Assembly: GCA_017475805.1 (NCBI GenBank) | Contig: JAFVEW010000044.1 | Coordinates: 1 to 7,495, forward strand | Origin: Synergistaceae bacterium | GTDB taxonomy: Bacteria; Synergistota; Synergistia; Synergistales; Aminobacteriaceae | Reading direction: 5' to 3' | Length of the DNA stretch: 7,495 bases | Part shown: piece by piece, positions 5,754-7,495 of the stretch | How positions within the stretch are numbered: position 1 is the stretch's first letter | Layout: each line of letters begins with the position of its first letter | Made by a program: the position numbers and the translations under genes | Notes under the pieces: generated by a model | The model's input: only the letters and a program-made list of their open reading frames with translations | Databases searched by the model: none | Told to the model about the DNA's origin: nothing

Positions 5754-7032
5754 TTATCAATGAAATTATCCAAGAGATCCATCCTTTGACAGTTGAAGCA
5801 CGCCGTTTGAAAGTCTCTTCACTTTCTACATTGTAAATTCCAAACTGACGCATAATATTTGAAACGTCTTTGATTGATGGTTCTATTCCATTTTTGAAAT
5901 ACGTACGAAGTGCCTCATTAAAGACTTTATGAGACAAAATACTTTCACAAAGAGTTAACTGACGTTGTTTGAAATTTAATTTCAAAATTCGTTGACCCTT
6001 ATCAAGCAAAAAATAGATAGTATCTCCATTTCTCGAAACTCTGTCGAGTAATCCCAAATAACGCGCTGCGTCAGTGTAATAATTTGTCTGTCTTTTATCA
6101 AAAGCATAACGCTCTGTAACTGTTTGTTTATTCAAGCTATGATTATTAAGAAGCTCGCAAATATTAATCACTCGTTCAAAGTTGTCGGCCTGCGGGAACG
6201 GAATTTTAGGCTCATTTACAACCATTACACGCTCTAATATTTCTTGAACGTCCTGCAAAGAAATTAATGTATTTTCGAGAGAATAATTTTTCTGTTTTAC
6301 TAATCTTAAAGAATTATAATTAAAAATATCTTCAAATTTATATTCAAATAACCTAAAGATTCCATTAGAACAAACGAAGAAGATTGTTTTTACTGGTTTA
6401 GTTATGCGATTTTGCCAAGTTCTAAACGGATAATATAGCTGTCTAACTAGAAAATCCTCAGAAAGATCTAATTTTGCTTCAAATAGTGCTAAACACGAAA
6501 CGCCTTCATAACCAGCGTCAATTTCAATTTGCGAATTACTGACATTAATTCGATGTAATTTTTTTGATTTTACATTATTGATGTTAAAACAAAACTCCCC
6601 AGAACTCATACGACCTGATACAGTTGCTAAAATATTTTCGTCTTCTACAAAATCGGATATAATCCCTGAAGCTAAGGCACAGTTTAATGCTATTGCTTCA
6701 CTTGTTATATCATCGCAGTTCAAACTTTGTAAATAAGGCGGCAGAGAACACTTTACAATTGGAGAATCGTTACCTTCAAAACTATTATAAGCTTCAAAAT
6801 GTGAAATTACATATTCACCCCGCGTAATAGGCAGTATAGCAAGCTGATTATCAGAAAAAACCTTCGGAAGGTTAATCTCGTGGTCAAATTTTGCCATTAA
6901 TCTCGGTTCTCGAAATTCTTTAATCTTTTCGGCCGAAATATAAAAACAGTCGTCAGTTTCAATTTTTTGTAAAACGTCATATTTGTCGAATAGTTTTTCC
7001 CATGCTAAATCATTCAAATTTTTATTACTCAT
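5746..7032 (-). CDS. Putative type II restriction endonuclease (PD-(D/E)XK fold)
   Basis: A 428-residue protein, probably the endonuclease partner of the adjoining methyltransferase. The N-terminal third (about 10-80, with EFREPRLMAKFDH at 39-51 and LAILPITRGEYVI at 64-76) resembles a family annotated in databases as type II restriction enzymes; this is from memory, not a search. A plausible nuclease core follows: D172 in EIDAGYEG (170-177) and FEAK (184-187), matching D-X(n)-E-X-K, then RQLYYPFRTW (197-206). The C-terminal part (about 285-425) looks like winged-helix DNA-binding material ending in TFKRRASTVKGWISWI (407-422), a motif I associate with restriction-system accessory domains. A GGTGAG ribosome binding site (7038-7043) precedes the ATG by 5 nt. 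The start overlaps the methyltransferase stop by 8 bp and the stop overlaps flhB by 8 bp. Target specificity cannot be read from the sequence. Confidence 0.72.
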   Translation of the reverse strand: MSNKNLNDLAWEKLFDKYDVLQKIETDDCFYISAEKIKEFREPRLMAKFDHEINLPKVFSDNQLAILPITRGEYVISHFEAYNSFEGNDSPIVKCSLPPYLQSLNCDDITSEAIALNCALASGIISDFVEDENILATVSGRMSSGEFCFNINNVKSKKLHRINVSNSQIEIDAGYEGVSCLALFEAKLDLSEDFLVRQLYYPFRTWQNRITKPVKTIFFVCSNGIFRLFEYKFEDIFNYNSLRLVKQKNYSLENTLISLQDVQEILERVMVVNEPKIPFPQADNFERVINICELLNNHSLNKQTVTERYAFDKRQTNYYTDAARYLGLLDRVSRNGDTIYFLLDKGQRILKLNFKQRQLTLCESILSHKVFNEALRTYFKNGIEPSIKDVSNIMRQFGIYNVESEETFKRRASTVKGWISWIISLINE

Positions 7033-7495
7033 AATTTCTCACCACAACTTCATCAATATTACCGCGTTTACTTCCTACAGAATTAATAGCTCGTTTAGCT
7101 TGGACAATGCTTACATTGTAGCCTGAGTACTGTTCTAAAATGAGTGGTGTAGCTGAATTTGATAGCATAAATTTTATACCACGCCGATCCAACTCATCGC
7201 AATTTTCACGTAGCCTAATTTGTTCATCTTGAGAAAAGCCATTTTTAGAATATCCAGTAAAATTAGAAGTTCCTGAGACGGGATTATACGGCGGGTCAAG
7301 GTAAACGAACGTATTTTTTTTTATTTGTTTCAAAACTTCTGAATAATCTCCAGACGAAAAGTTAATGTTATTTTTATTGAAATAAACACTTACAGCGCGA
7401 AGCACTGGTTCATTTACAATATTAGGATTAATGTAATACCCAAACGGTGAATTAAATTCGCCGGCATTGTTGACTCGATAAAGTCCGTTATAGCA
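7025..7495 (-). CDS. Dam-family DNA adenine N6-methyltransferase, 5'-truncated by window edge
   Basis: This enzyme transfers a methyl group from S-adenosylmethionine to adenine N6 in DNA, presumably protecting the sites cut by the neighbouring endonuclease. The visible 156 codons are the C-terminal part of a D12-class (alpha-group, Dam/M.DpnII-like) enzyme. The frame stays open to the window edge and begins with NGLYRVNNAGEFNSPFGYY, the family's target-recognition/early catalytic region. The catalytic motif DPPY is encoded at 7286-7297. Later family signatures are FTGYSKNGFSQDEQ, LSNSATP and INSVGSKRGNIDEVVVRNYE at the C-terminus. A GTG at 7405 is an internal valine codon, not the start. The N-terminal SAM-binding FxGxG motif must lie beyond the window. 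The stop overlaps the endonuclease start (ATGAGTAA), giving a methylase-then-nuclease order. Confidence 0.93.
   Translation of the reverse strand, partial: CYNGLYRVNNAGEFNSPFGYYINPNIVNEPVLRAVSVYFNKNNINFSSGDYSEVLKQIKKNTFVYLDPPYNPVSGTSNFTGYSKNGFSQDEQIRLRENCDELDRRGIKFMLSNSATPLILEQYSGYNVSIVQAKRAINSVGSKRGNIDEVVVRNYE

Noticed and set aside
7025..7405. Short complete methyltransferase starting at GTG 7405
   Set aside because: The frame continues upstream to the window edge with conserved family residues (NGLYRVN, FGYY), so the gene is only cut by the window.

Overview
The window is a chromosomal stretch from an AT-rich, flagellated bacterium. The flagellar proteins, the short overlapping operon and the NLQFF opening of FlhB fit an anaerobic gut or rumen lineage such as Synergistota. 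Some Firmicutes with a similar FlhB N-terminus are a fallback. No rRNA or marker tree is available here, so this placement is inference.

Left part (1-2268, + strand): a tandem array of a 7-bp unit (11 copies of GCTTGAC) is followed by a non-coding leader with a perfect 15-bp palindrome and weak sigma-70-like promoter candidates. A complete NAD-dependent DNA ligase gene, ligA, follows. Its helix-hairpin-helix region has an unusual insertion.

Middle part (2269-4538, + strand): the gap after ligA holds a good candidate flagellar sigma-28 promoter and an AG-rich heptamer array facing a CT-rich heptamer array, which could fold into an imperfect hairpin in the leader. Three overlapping genes come next: fliS (flagellin chaperone with a low-complexity tail), a FlgN-like chaperone (most likely starting at a TTG whose Shine-Dalgarno lies inside fliS), and a secreted M48 zinc metallopeptidase. 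They look like one late-flagellar transcription unit.

Right part (4548-7495, - strand): read 5' to 3' on the minus strand, the order is a 5'-truncated Dam-family adenine-N6 methyltransferase, a putative PD-(D/E)XK restriction endonuclease, flhB (flagellar export switch), and a tRNA-Arg(CCU). The three protein genes are chained by 8-bp overlaps with the identical sequence ATGAGTAA. The flhB stop codon abuts a perfect TATAAT to form an extended -10 box just upstream of the tRNA.

The most interesting arrangement is a type II-like restriction-modification pair directly upstream of, and overlapping, flhB, where fliR would normally be expected. flhB has no clear ribosome binding site of its own, so its translation may depend on the restriction gene. 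The protein families are mostly well known. The unusual content lies in the junctions, the heptamer repeats and the restriction-flagellum coupling.
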